Origin: Jiangella sp. DSM 45060
GTDB taxonomy: Bacteria > Actinomycetota > Actinomycetes > Jiangellales > Jiangellaceae
Assembly (NCBI RefSeq): GCF_900105175.1
Contig: NZ_LT629771.1
Location: 5,102,501-5,166,500 of the forward strand
Length of the DNA stretch: 64,000 nucleotides
Reading direction: 5' to 3'
Below are positions 1 through 8,020 of this stretch, one piece after another; the first letter of the stretch is position 1; each line of letters opens with the position of its first letter. A model generated the notes under the pieces. It did no database searches. It saw only the letters and a list, made by a program, of their open reading frames with translations, and was not told where the DNA came from. The position numbers were made by a program, and so were the translations under genes.

Positions 1-66
1 GTCGACCTCGACCACCCGGCAGCCGTCTCGCCGGACGTCCTCCACGGGTCCGATGCGCACGTCCAT
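1..66 (-). CDS. N-terminal fragment, possible Rieske-type ferredoxin (partial)
   Basis: Only the first 22 codons lie in the window. Reading leftward from the ATG at 66-64 the protein begins MDVRIGPVEDV, and a GGAG ribosome site sits 5 nt upstream of the start. Small Rieske [2Fe-2S] proteins often begin with a similar short lead and are commonly found beside amidohydrolases of the type encoded divergently next door, so a ferredoxin partner is a reasonable guess. No iron-sulfur motif is visible because the gene leaves the window, so the assignment is an inference from context only. Confidence 0.35.
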   Translation of the reverse strand, partial: MDVRIGPVEDVRRDGCRVVEVD

Positions 67-160
67 CCGTTCTCCACTCTCTGGACAATCGTCGAGCCAA
101 ACGATTTGCTAGGGATGACTCTGACGGTTTCGCGACCGTCCCGCAACGGTGGGAGCCCCC

Positions 161-1309
161 ATGACCGAACTCCTCGACCAGCCGGCCGCCGAGGACGCCG
201 AGGCGAGCCGCTACCGCCTGGTCGACTGCGACGTCCACCCGATCATGAAGGGCGGCATGGGCGAGCTCCGGCCGCACCTGTCGCGGGCGGCGCAGCGCCG
301 GCTCGGCCTCGACGACCGCCGCAACCTGACCACGACCGGCCACCGCGAGGCGGTGTCGATCCCCCGCAACCAGCTCTACGTCAACCAGGCCGGCGTGCTC
401 CGCGACGACGCCCGCGCCCCCGACGGCTCGGCGCCGGGCTCGGATCCGGCGTTCTCGGCGCGGCAGCTGCTCGACACGCACGGCATCGACCGCGCCGTGC
501 TCATCGGCGGCGAGGTGCTCGGGCTCGGTGCCCTGCCCGATCCCGACGCGGCCGCGCTCATCGCGTCGGCGTACAACGACTGGCTGGCGCAGACCTGGCT
601 GGGCGCCGACGACCGCTACCGCGGCACGCTGGTCGTCGGCGCACAGGACCCCGCGCTCGCCGCCCGCGAGATCCGCCGAGCGGGACGCGACGAGCGGTTC
701 GTCGCCGTGCTGCTGCCGCTCACGAACATCCTCATGGGCGAGCGGCACTACTACCCGATCTACGAGGCCGCGGCCGAGCTCGGGCTCCCGATCACCGTGC
801 ACCCCAACTCCGGCGAGGGCATCTTCCGCACGTCGCCGCCGATGGCCGGTGGCACCCCCACGTACTACGTCGAGTGGCACACCGGCCTCAGCCAGGTGTT
901 CCAGGCCAACGTGATCAGCCTGGTCTGCCACGGCGTCTTCGAGCGGTTCCCGGACCTCAAGGTCGTCGTGACCGAGGGCGGGATCGGCTGGATCCCGGAC
1001 GTCGTCTGGCGGCTGGACAAGAACGTCAAGGGCCTGCGCGACGAGGTGCCGTGGATCAAGCGGCTGCCCAGCGAGTACGTCGCCGACCACGTGCGCTTCA
1101 CGACCCAGCCGCTGCCCGAGCCGAAGCGGCGCAGCCACCTCCACGCGCTGCTCGAGGTCGCCCGGGCCGACCGGACGCTGATGTTCAGCTCGGACTACCC
1201 GCACTGGGACTTCGACGAACCACTGCACGTGCTCACTGCGCTGCCGCCGGCCACCCGCGACCGGGTGAAGGCGCGCAACGCGATCGAGACCTACGGCGAC
1301 CGGCTGTGA
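161..1309 (+). CDS. Amidohydrolase family 2 (TIM-barrel metal-dependent hydrolase/decarboxylase)
   Basis: A 382-residue protein of the Amidohydro_2 family, cytosolic metal-dependent TIM-barrel enzymes that hydrolyse or decarboxylate aromatic and cyclic acids. The metal-binding start motif DCDVHP is at residues 22-27, a barrel histidine is in ITVHPNSGEG (H214), and the C-terminal SSDYPHWD (343-350) carries the conserved aspartate. The ATG at 161 is chosen because GGGAG lies 6 nt upstream; a GTG at 149 would add four residues. It is divergent from the partial possible Rieske gene, an arrangement typical of oxygenase-linked degradation loci. The substrate cannot be read from sequence. Confidence 0.85.
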   Translation: MTELLDQPAAEDAEASRYRLVDCDVHPIMKGGMGELRPHLSRAAQRRLGLDDRRNLTTTGHREAVSIPRNQLYVNQAGVLRDDARAPDGSAPGSDPAFSARQLLDTHGIDRAVLIGGEVLGLGALPDPDAAALIASAYNDWLAQTWLGADDRYRGTLVVGAQDPALAAREIRRAGRDERFVAVLLPLTNILMGERHYYPIYEAAAELGLPITVHPNSGEGIFRTSPPMAGGTPTYYVEWHTGLSQVFQANVISLVCHGVFERFPDLKVVVTEGGIGWIPDVVWRLDKNVKGLRDEVPWIKRLPSEYVADHVRFTTQPLPEPKRRSHLHALLEVARADRTLMFSSDYPHWDFDEPLHVLTALPPATRDRVKARNAIETYGDRL

Positions 1310-1310
1310 G

Positions 1311-1335
1311 TGTCGGTGCCCGCCCGTAGGGTGGG
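1311..1335 (+). repeat. Half-copy of the dispersed palindromic repeat (copy D)
   Basis: The 25 bases after the amidohydrolase stop match the left arm of the repeat at 6676-6721 (TGTCGGTGCCCGCCC, then GTAGGGTGGG). The sequence beyond 1335 diverges, although it is still rich in GGGCCGGGAGGGG. It lies between convergent genes. Confidence 0.7.
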
Positions 1336-1403
1336 CCGCACCCGGGCCGGGAGGGGTCCACCTACCACGGCACGGCAGCGGCCGGCTGAGGCTGTCCTGC
1401 TGG

Positions 1404-1712
1404 TCAGTCCGGGAACCAGGCGGCACGGCGCAGGTCGACCCGCTCGCCGTCACGCGTCAACGGTGTTCCCTCGGCGGCGAACTCGGTCAGCGCCCTGACC
1501 TCGTGCCCACGCGGCGGCCGGCCGGCCGCCGTCACCACCCGCCACCAGGACACCGTCCCGCCGACCGTCGACATGACGGTGCCGACCTGACGGGGCCCGC
1601 CGCGGCCGAGCGTCTCGCCCACGACGTCGGCGATGGCACCATAGGACATGGCCCGGCCCGGCGGGATGCGCTCGACCACGCTCAGCACGGCCTCGGCGTA
1701 CTCGTCGTCCAT
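1404..1712 (-). CDS. Alkyltransferase-like protein (ATL, MGMT family without the acceptor cysteine)
   Basis: A 102-residue protein matching the DNA-binding domain of O6-methylguanine-DNA methyltransferase: VVERIPPGRAMSYGAIAD at 13-30 and RQVGTVMS at 41-48. Where MGMT has its PCHRV methyl-acceptor motif this protein has SWWRV (55-59), so the reactive cysteine is replaced by tryptophan. That is the hallmark of ATL proteins, which bind O6-alkylguanine and recruit nucleotide excision repair rather than transfer the alkyl group. The start is the ATG at 1712-1710; a longer frame extends upstream but would overlap the divergent membrane-protein gene. Confidence 0.85.
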   Translation of the reverse strand: MDDEYAEAVLSVVERIPPGRAMSYGAIADVVGETLGRGGPRQVGTVMSTVGGTVSWWRVVTAAGRPPRGHEVRALTEFAAEGTPLTRDGERVDLRRAAWFPD

Positions 1713-1767
1713 CCGCCCATGGTGCCTGACAGCCGCGCGCGTCCCGGCGTGCGACGATGCTCCTTCG

Positions 1768-4155
1768 ATGAAAGAACCCAGAGACAGCGACAACACGTCG
1801 GCCGACGAGATCGTGGTCGACGAGCCGCCGCTGCCTCCCCGCACCCGCCGACCGGCCGACGTCGTGTCGCTGCTGATCGTGAGCGGCGTGCTCACCGGCC
1901 TGGTCGCGATGTCGATCATCGCCGAGCGGACGATGACGGCGATCACCGAGGATCTCGCCGATCTCAACACCCGGGTGCCGGGCAGCATCGTCGGCATCGT
2001 CGACTTCACCGCGAACCTGGCCGGCGTCGTCATCCCGATCGTGCTGGTCGCCGTGCTGATGATCCGCGGCCGGGTGCGCACCACCGTCGAGCTGCTGCTG
2101 GCCGGCGTCACCGCGTCGGTCGCCGCCGCGCTGGTGTCCGAGTGGCTGACCGGGCCGGCGCCGCAGCGGCTGCACGACAGCCTGGTCCCGATCGTCGACG
2201 GCGCCGAGGCCACGCCGGTGCCGGCCTACTCAGCGCTGCTGGTGGCCGTCGTCACCGTCGTGTCGCAGCTGGACGTTCGGCGGCTGCGGCAGGTCGCGCT
2301 GTTCGCGATCGCCGGCACGTACGCCGTCGAGCTGCTGCAGGGCGACGCCACCGTCGGCGGCCTGCTGATCGCCACCAGCGTCGGCGTCGCGGCCGGGCTG
2401 CTGGTGCGCATCGTCGGCGGTCAGCCGTCGCTGGCGCCGAGCGGGCAGAAGATCGCCGCGACGCTCGAGGCGGCCGGCTACCAGCTGAAGGCGCTGCGCG
2501 CCGACCCGTCCGGCGACTACCGCCGGCTCACCGCCGAGACCCCCGAGGCCCGCTACAGCGTGCTCGTGCTGGACCGCAACCACGAGGGCGCCGGCACCAT
2601 CGCCCGGACGGTCGACCAGCTGCGCACCCGCGAAGAGGTGCTGCCGCGGCAGACGGTGACGCTGCGCGACGCCATCGACCGCATCGCACTGCAGTCGTTC
2701 GCCGTGGCCCGGGCCGGCGCCCGCACACCGCAGCTGCGCACCGTCCTGCGCATCGACGGCGACTCCGCGGCGCTGGTCTACGACTACGTGCACGGCACCG
2801 CGCTGGGCGATCTCAGCGCCGACGACGTCACCGACGACATGCTGACCGACCTGTGGCGCCAGCTCGGCGACCTGCGCCGCGGCCAGGTCGCGCACCGGCG
2901 GCTGTCCGGGCGGACCATCATCGCCGACGACGACGGCCGCATCTGGCTGCTCAGCCCGTCCGGCGGCGAGCTGGCGGCCACCGACATCGCCATGCGCACC
3001 GACCTCGCCCAGGCGCTCACCGCCACCAGCATCGTCGCGGGCCCGGAGCGCGTCGTCGACACCGCGCTGGAGGTGCTCGGCCCGGACGTGCTGCGTGCGG
3101 CCATCCCGCTGCTGCAGCCGATCGCGCTGACCCCGGGCACCCGGCAGCACGTCAAGGGCCACCGCGAGGTGCTGATCCGGCTGCGCGACCGCCTGGTCGA
3201 CCGCCTCGGCGCCCCGGCCGAGCCGCTGCGGCTGCAGCGCATCCGGCCGCTGTCGCTGCTCACCGGCGTGGGCACGGTCGTCGCGGTGTACCTGGTCGGC
3301 ACCCAGTTGTCGGACGTGTCGTTCACCGAGTTGTGGGACCGCACCGACTGGCGCTGGCTGATCCTCGCGATCGGCCTGATGTTCACCAACTACCTGACGA
3401 TGGCGCTCGGCCTGCTCGGCTTCGTGCCGGAGCGGGTGCCGTTCTGGCGCGTCGTCGGCGCCCAGGTCGCGATCGGGTTCCTGCGGCTGATGGCGCCCAC
3501 GACGGTCGGCAACGTCGCGATGAACATCCGGCTGCTGACGAAGTCCGGGGTGGCGGCGCCGCTGGCGGCGGCGAGCGTCGCGGCCAACCAGGTCGCCCAG
3601 GTCGCCGTCACGTTCCCGCTGCTGGCCGTGCTGGCGGTGGTCTCCGGGTACAACGCGCTGCCAGGGCTGCCGTCGTCGAGCACGCTGATCGTGGTCCTGG
3701 GGATGCTGCTGGCCGCGTCGGTGGTCGCGATCATCCCGCCGGTGCGGTCGCGGCTGCGCACGCTGTGGAGCGACTTCGCCGAGCGCGGCCTGCCCCGCCT
3801 GCTGGACGTGCTGAGCGACCCGCGGAAACTGGCGATGGCCGTCGGCGGCATCCTGGGCCAGACGGCGAGCCTGATCCTCTGCTTCTACGCCTGCCTGCTG
3901 GCGGTCGGCGAGACGGTGAACCTGGCCGGGCTCGCGGTCGTCCAGCTGGTCGGCAACACGCTCGGCACCGCCGTGCCGACCCCCGGCGGCCTCGGCGCGG
4001 TCGAGGCGGCGCTGACCGCCGGCGTCAGCACTCTGGGCGTCCCGGCCTCCGCGGCCGTCACCGCCGTGCTGGTCTTCCGCATCGTGTCGTTCTGGCTGCC
4101 GATCCTGCCAGGCTGGGTCCTGTGGACCCAGATGCGGCGGCGCGACCTGCTCTGA
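1768..4155 (+). CDS. Flippase-like membrane protein with pseudokinase domain (LPG-synthase TM family), paralog 1
   Basis: A 795-residue protein. Residues 31-215 contain about six hydrophobic helices. Residues 225-450 resemble a RIO/ABC1-like kinase fold, but the catalytic loop reads HRRLSG (376-381) and the DFG position reads SPSGG (396-400), so phosphotransfer looks lost. Residues 495-795 match the lysylphosphatidylglycerol synthase transmembrane (flippase-like) region, ending in the conserved PTPGGLGAVEAAL motif. No C-terminal aminoacyltransferase domain is present, so it is more likely a lipid or glycan flippase than an LPG synthase. The ATG at 1768 is chosen because the paralog downstream starts at the equivalent residue. 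Stop and next start are 52 nt apart. Confidence 0.8.
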   Translation: MKEPRDSDNTSADEIVVDEPPLPPRTRRPADVVSLLIVSGVLTGLVAMSIIAERTMTAITEDLADLNTRVPGSIVGIVDFTANLAGVVIPIVLVAVLMIRGRVRTTVELLLAGVTASVAAALVSEWLTGPAPQRLHDSLVPIVDGAEATPVPAYSALLVAVVTVVSQLDVRRLRQVALFAIAGTYAVELLQGDATVGGLLIATSVGVAAGLLVRIVGGQPSLAPSGQKIAATLEAAGYQLKALRADPSGDYRRLTAETPEARYSVLVLDRNHEGAGTIARTVDQLRTREEVLPRQTVTLRDAIDRIALQSFAVARAGARTPQLRTVLRIDGDSAALVYDYVHGTALGDLSADDVTDDMLTDLWRQLGDLRRGQVAHRRLSGRTIIADDDGRIWLLSPSGGELAATDIAMRTDLAQALTATSIVAGPERVVDTALEVLGPDVLRAAIPLLQPIALTPGTRQHVKGHREVLIRLRDRLVDRLGAPAEPLRLQRIRPLSLLTGVGTVVAVYLVGTQLSDVSFTELWDRTDWRWLILAIGLMFTNYLTMALGLLGFVPERVPFWRVVGAQVAIGFLRLMAPTTVGNVAMNIRLLTKSGVAAPLAAASVAANQVAQVAVTFPLLAVLAVVSGYNALPGLPSSSTLIVVLGMLLAASVVAIIPPVRSRLRTLWSDFAERGLPRLLDVLSDPRKLAMAVGGILGQTASLILCFYACLLAVGETVNLAGLAVVQLVGNTLGTAVPTPGGLGAVEAALTAGVSTLGVPASAAVTAVLVFRIVSFWLPILPGWVLWTQMRRRDLL

Positions 4156-4207
4156 CTCGCGGGTCATCACCATGAGCGAGCCGGGCGCATGCGACGATCG
4201 GTCTGCG

Positions 4208-6610
4208 ATGACGGAGACGACCGAGGCGACACGCGCGCGGCGGGTCCCGGCCGGCAAGATCGTGGTCGAGGAGCCCCCGCTGCCTCGTCGTACCCGGCGC
4301 CCCATCGACCTCCTGCGGCTGGTCCTCGTCCTGGTGCTGATGACGGCGCTGGCGGCGCTCGCCGTCGTGGCTGAGCGGACGCTCACCAGCCTGACCGCCG
4401 ACCTCGCCGCCCTCAACCGGGTCGTCCCGAGCGGCCCGGTCGACTTCATCGCGCTGGCGTCCGAGCTGGCCAGCCTGCTGCTGCCGCCGGTGCTGGTGTT
4501 CCTGCTGATGGTCCGCGGCCGCATGCGGACGACGGTCGAACTGCTGGCTGCCGGAGCCGTGGCCTCCCTCGCGGCGGCGCTGCTGTCGAACTGGCTGGCC
4601 GGGCCGGCGCCCGAGCGGCTGCACGACACCTTCGTCCCGGTCGTCGACGGGTTCGACGGCACGGCCGTGCCCGCGATGCCGACCCTGCTGGTCGCGATGA
4701 TGACGGTGGTGTCGCGGCTGCAGCTGCCGCGGATCCGTCAGGTCGCGGGGTTCGCGATCGCCGGCAGCTTCGCCGTCTGGCTGTTCCAGGGCGAGGTCAC
4801 CGTCGGCGGCCTGCTGGTCTCCCTCGCGCTCGGCCGGGCGATGGGCCTGCTGGTCCGGCTGATCAGCGGGCAGCCGTCGCTGGCGCCGAACGGGCACAAG
4901 GTGGCCGCCGTCCTGCGCGACAACGGCTACGACGTCACCACGCTGCGCGCCGACCCCGTCGACAAGTACCGCCGCTACATCGCCGAGAGCACGCAGGGGA
5001 TGCTCGGCGTCCTCGTCCTGGACCGCGACAACGACGGCGCCGGCATCGTCGTCCGCGCCGCCGACCAGATCCGCACCCGCGAAGAGGTGCTGCCGCGGCA
5101 GATGGTGACGATGCGCAACGCCGTCAACCAGATCACGCTGCAGGCCCTCGCCGTCTCGCGGGCCGGCGCCCGCACGCCGAAGCTGCGCAACGTCCTGCGC
5201 ATCGGGTCCGACGCCGCCGCCATCGTCTACGACCACGTGCCCGGCACCATCCTCGCCAACATGCCGGCCGACCAGGTCACCGACGCCATGCTCGAGGACC
5301 TGTGGCGGCAGCTGGGGCGGCTGCGTCGCAACGAGGTGGCGCACCGGCGCATCTCCGGTCGGACCATCCTCATCTCCGACGCCGGCAAGGTCTGGCTGCT
5401 CGACCCGTCCGGCGGCGAGGTGGCCGCGCCGGAGCTGGCGATCCGCGCCGACCTCGCCCAGGCGCTGGTCGGCTGCGCCCTCGTCGTCGGCGTCGACCGC
5501 ACCATCGCCACCGCCATCCGCGTGCTCGGCCGCGACGTCGTCAGCGCCGCCATCCCGCTGCTGCAGCCGGTCGCGCTGGCCCGGTCGACCCGCATGGACC
5601 TCAAGGGCCGCCGCGACGTGCTCACCAAGCTGCGCGACGGCCTGGTCAGCAGCACCGGCCAGGAGCCCGACGAGCCGGTGCGACTGCAGCGGCTGCGGCC
5701 GTTGTCGCTGCTCACCGGCGTCGGCGCGGTGTTCGCCGTCTACCTCGTCGGCACCCAGCTGTCCGACGTGTCGCTCACCCAACTGTGGTCGCAGACCGAC
5801 TGGCGGTGGCTGTTCATCGCGATCGTGCTGATGTTCACCAGCTACCTCGGTGCGGCGTTCGCGCTGCTCGGGTTCGTGCCGGAGAAGGTGCCGTTCTGGC
5901 GCGTCGTCGGCGCGCAGGTCTCCCTGGGCTTCCTGCGGCTGTTCGCGCCCGCCACCGTCGGCGTCGTCGCGATCAACATCCGGGTCCTGACGAAGGCCGG
6001 CGTGGCGGCCCCGCTGGCGGCGGCGAGCGTCGCCGCGAACCAGGTGGCGAACGTCTCCATCACGTTCCCCGTCATCGGCATCCTCGGCGTCGTGTCCGGG
6101 TCGTCGGCGGCACCCGACATCGACCCGTCGCTGAACACGTTGATCATCGTGCTGATCGTGCTGGCGGCCGCGGCCGTGCTGGCGCTGATCCCGCCGGTGC
6201 GCGTGCGGCTGCGGGCGCTGTGGGGCGACTTCGCCCAGCGTGGTCTGCCGCGGTTGCTGGACGTGCTCAGCAACCCGCGCAAGCTGCTGGTGGCGCTGGC
6301 CGGTATCGTGCTGCAGTCGGCCAGCCTGATCTTCTGCTTCTACGTCTGCCTGAAGGCGGTCGGCGGGGCCGCGAACCTCGCCGCCATGGCCGTCGTCCAG
6401 CTGGTCGGCAACACGCTCGGCATGGCCGTGCCGACCCCCGGCGGCCTGGGCGCCGTCGAGGCCGCCCTGACCGCTGGCGTCAGCACCCTCGGCGTCGGCG
6501 CGACGACCGCCGTGACCGCCGTGCTGGTGTTCCGGCTGGTGTCGTTCTGGCTGCCGATCCTGCCCGGCTGGATCTTCTGGACCCAGATGCAGCGCCGCGA
6601 CATGCTCTGA
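4208..6610 (+). CDS. Flippase-like membrane protein with pseudokinase domain, paralog 2
   Basis: An 800-residue tandem paralog of the gene just upstream, collinear over its whole length. The N-terminal IVVEEPPLPRRTRRP matches IVVDEPPLPPRTRRP of paralog 1, and the helices, degenerate kinase segment (HRRISG, then LLDPSGG) and C-terminal flippase-like region with PTPGGLGAVEAAL are all retained. The ATG at 4208 is favoured over one 36 nt upstream because it aligns with paralog 1 and the string TGCGACGAT lies shortly upstream of both starts. The duplicates probably form one transcription unit. The substrate is unknown. Confidence 0.8.
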   Translation: MTETTEATRARRVPAGKIVVEEPPLPRRTRRPIDLLRLVLVLVLMTALAALAVVAERTLTSLTADLAALNRVVPSGPVDFIALASELASLLLPPVLVFLLMVRGRMRTTVELLAAGAVASLAAALLSNWLAGPAPERLHDTFVPVVDGFDGTAVPAMPTLLVAMMTVVSRLQLPRIRQVAGFAIAGSFAVWLFQGEVTVGGLLVSLALGRAMGLLVRLISGQPSLAPNGHKVAAVLRDNGYDVTTLRADPVDKYRRYIAESTQGMLGVLVLDRDNDGAGIVVRAADQIRTREEVLPRQMVTMRNAVNQITLQALAVSRAGARTPKLRNVLRIGSDAAAIVYDHVPGTILANMPADQVTDAMLEDLWRQLGRLRRNEVAHRRISGRTILISDAGKVWLLDPSGGEVAAPELAIRADLAQALVGCALVVGVDRTIATAIRVLGRDVVSAAIPLLQPVALARSTRMDLKGRRDVLTKLRDGLVSSTGQEPDEPVRLQRLRPLSLLTGVGAVFAVYLVGTQLSDVSLTQLWSQTDWRWLFIAIVLMFTSYLGAAFALLGFVPEKVPFWRVVGAQVSLGFLRLFAPATVGVVAINIRVLTKAGVAAPLAAASVAANQVANVSITFPVIGILGVVSGSSAAPDIDPSLNTLIIVLIVLAAAAVLALIPPVRVRLRALWGDFAQRGLPRLLDVLSNPRKLLVALAGIVLQSASLIFCFYVCLKAVGGAANLAAMAVVQLVGNTLGMAVPTPGGLGAVEAALTAGVSTLGVGATTAVTAVLVFRLVSFWLPILPGWIFWTQMQRRDML

Positions 6611-6675
6611 CCGCGACCGCTGCCGGCCGTTGCGAGAGGCCGCGGGGCGGCGGCGGGCAACGCGAACGCAGACTC

Positions 6676-6721
6676 TGTCGGTGCCCGCCCGTAGGGTGGG
6701 ACTCCCTCCCAGCCGGGCGGG
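6676..6721 (+). repeat. Dispersed palindromic repeat, copy A
   Basis: Imperfect palindrome with outer arms near GGTGCCCGCCCG and CGGGCGGG and an inner stem TGGGA/TCCCA. It lies between the convergent flippase-like gene and moeZ. Inverted copies are at 34180-34230 and 38629-38678, and a half copy is at 1311-1335. Confidence 0.85.
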
Positions 6722-6734
6722 CCATGACCCCGGC

Positions 6735-6772
6735 GGCGCACGAACCCACCGGCGCACGAACCCACCGGCGCA
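6735..6772. repeat. Short tandem repeat, 16-bp unit
   Basis: The unit GGCGCACGAACCCACC occurs twice exactly (6735-6750 and 6751-6766) and is followed by a partial GGCGCA. It sits 13 bp after the palindromic repeat copy A. Confidence 0.85.
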
Positions 6773-6790
6773 GGCGGCCCTCAACGCAAC

Positions 6791-6821
6791 GGGCCACCAC
6801 GACACGAGGTCGTGGCGGCCC
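6791..6821 (-). terminator. Stem-loop terminator candidate after moeZ
   Basis: Two 13-nt arms, GGGCCACCACGAC and GTCGTGGCGGCCC, pair around an ACGAG loop with one A-C mismatch. It starts 15 bp beyond the moeZ stop. There is no T tract, as is usual in GC-rich actinobacteria. Confidence 0.6.
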
Positions 6822-6836
6822 GGCGGTGCTGACGGA

Positions 6837-8009
6837 TCAGTACGAGGGCTGCGACGGGTCGATCTGGTTGACCCAAGCGGCCACTCCGCCACCGACGTGC
6901 ACGGCGTCGGCGAGGCCGGCGCCCTTGATGACGGCCAGTGCCTCGGCCGAGCGCATGCCCGACTTGCAGTGCAGCACGACCTGCTTGTCCTGCGGCAGCT
7001 TGCCCAGCGCCTCACCGGTGAGGAACTCGTTCTTCGGGATGAGCACCGCGCCGGGGATGCGGTTGATCTCGTACTCGTTCGGCTCGCGCACGTCGACCAG
7101 CAGGAAGTCGCGCTGACCGGCCTCGCGCTCGTCGAGCCAAGCCTTGAGCTTCACGACGGAGATGGTGGCGTCGGCGGCGGCCTCGGCGGCCTCGTCGCTC
7201 AGCGTGCCGCAGAACGCCTCGTAGTCGATCAGCTCGGTGACGGGCTCGGCCGTGGGGTCCTTGCGGATCTTCAGCGTGGTGTAGTTCATCTCGAGCGCGT
7301 CGTAGATCATCAGGCGGCCGAGCAGGGGGTCGCCGATGCCGGTGATGAGCTTGATCGCCTCGGTGACCATGATCGAGCCGATGGACGCGCACAGCACGCC
7401 CAGCACGCCGCCCTCGGCGCACGACGGCACCATGCCGGGCGGCGGCGGCTCGGGGTAGAGGTCGCGGTAGTTCGGCCCGTGCTCGGCCCAGAACACGCTG
7501 ACCTGGCCCTCGAACCGGTAGATCGAGCCCCACACGTACGGCTTGCCGAGCAGCACGGCGGCGTCGTTGACGAGGTAGCGGGTGGCGAAGTTGTCGGTGC
7601 CGTCGAGGATGAGGTCGTAGCCGGAGAAGATCTCCAGCACGTTGTCGTTGTCGAGCCGCGTCTCGTGCAGGATGACGTCGACGTACGGGTTGACCTCCTT
7701 GACGGAGTCGCGCGCCGACTGCGCCTTGGACCGGCCGATGTCGGACTGGCCGTGGATGACCTGGCGCTGCAGGTTGGACTCGTCGACCTCGTCGAACTCG
7801 ACGATGCCCAGCGTGCCGACGCCGGCCGCGGCGAGGTACAGCAGGGCGGGCGAACCGAGGCCGCCCGCGCCGACGACCAGCACCTTCGCGTTCTTCAGCC
7901 GCTTCTGACCGGCCATGCCGACGTCGGGGATGATGAGGTGCCGGGAGTAGCGGCGGACCTCATCGACTGTGAGCTCAGCTGCGGGCTCCACCAGAGGAGG
8001 CAGGGACAC
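6837..8009 (-). CDS. moeZ: Adenylyltransferase/sulfurtransferase MoeZ
   Basis: A 390-residue two-domain protein. Residues 15-265 are a ThiF/MoeB-type E1-like domain with nucleotide loop GAGGLGS (47-53) and the CAEGG cysteine at 197. Residues 280-385 are a rhodanese domain with active loop CKSGMR (C348). MoeZ adenylates the C-terminal glycine of MoaD- and ThiS/CysO-like carriers and transfers sulfur to them for molybdopterin, thiamine and cysteine synthesis. Length matches mycobacterial MoeZ. The start is the GTG at 8009 with GGAG 7 nt upstream. It lies 11 nt after the alpha/beta hydrolase gene, so the two are probably co-transcribed. A molybdoenzyme that could use the cofactor is encoded at 59.5 kb. 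Confidence 0.93.
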   Translation of the reverse strand: MSLPPLVEPAAELTVDEVRRYSRHLIIPDVGMAGQKRLKNAKVLVVGAGGLGSPALLYLAAAGVGTLGIVEFDEVDESNLQRQVIHGQSDIGRSKAQSARDSVKEVNPYVDVILHETRLDNDNVLEIFSGYDLILDGTDNFATRYLVNDAAVLLGKPYVWGSIYRFEGQVSVFWAEHGPNYRDLYPEPPPPGMVPSCAEGGVLGVLCASIGSIMVTEAIKLITGIGDPLLGRLMIYDALEMNYTTLKIRKDPTAEPVTELIDYEAFCGTLSDEAAEAAADATISVVKLKAWLDEREAGQRDFLLVDVREPNEYEINRIPGAVLIPKNEFLTGEALGKLPQDKQVVLHCKSGMRSAEALAVIKGAGLADAVHVGGGVAAWVNQIDPSQPSY

Positions 8010-8020
8010 GATCGGCTCCG

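Noticed and set aside
1503-4175. Long open frame of about 890 codons overlapping the first flippase-like gene
   Set aside because: It is a shadow frame caused by GC-rich third positions; its translation is low-complexity Arg/Ala/Pro and has no domain, whereas the competing frame has full family features.
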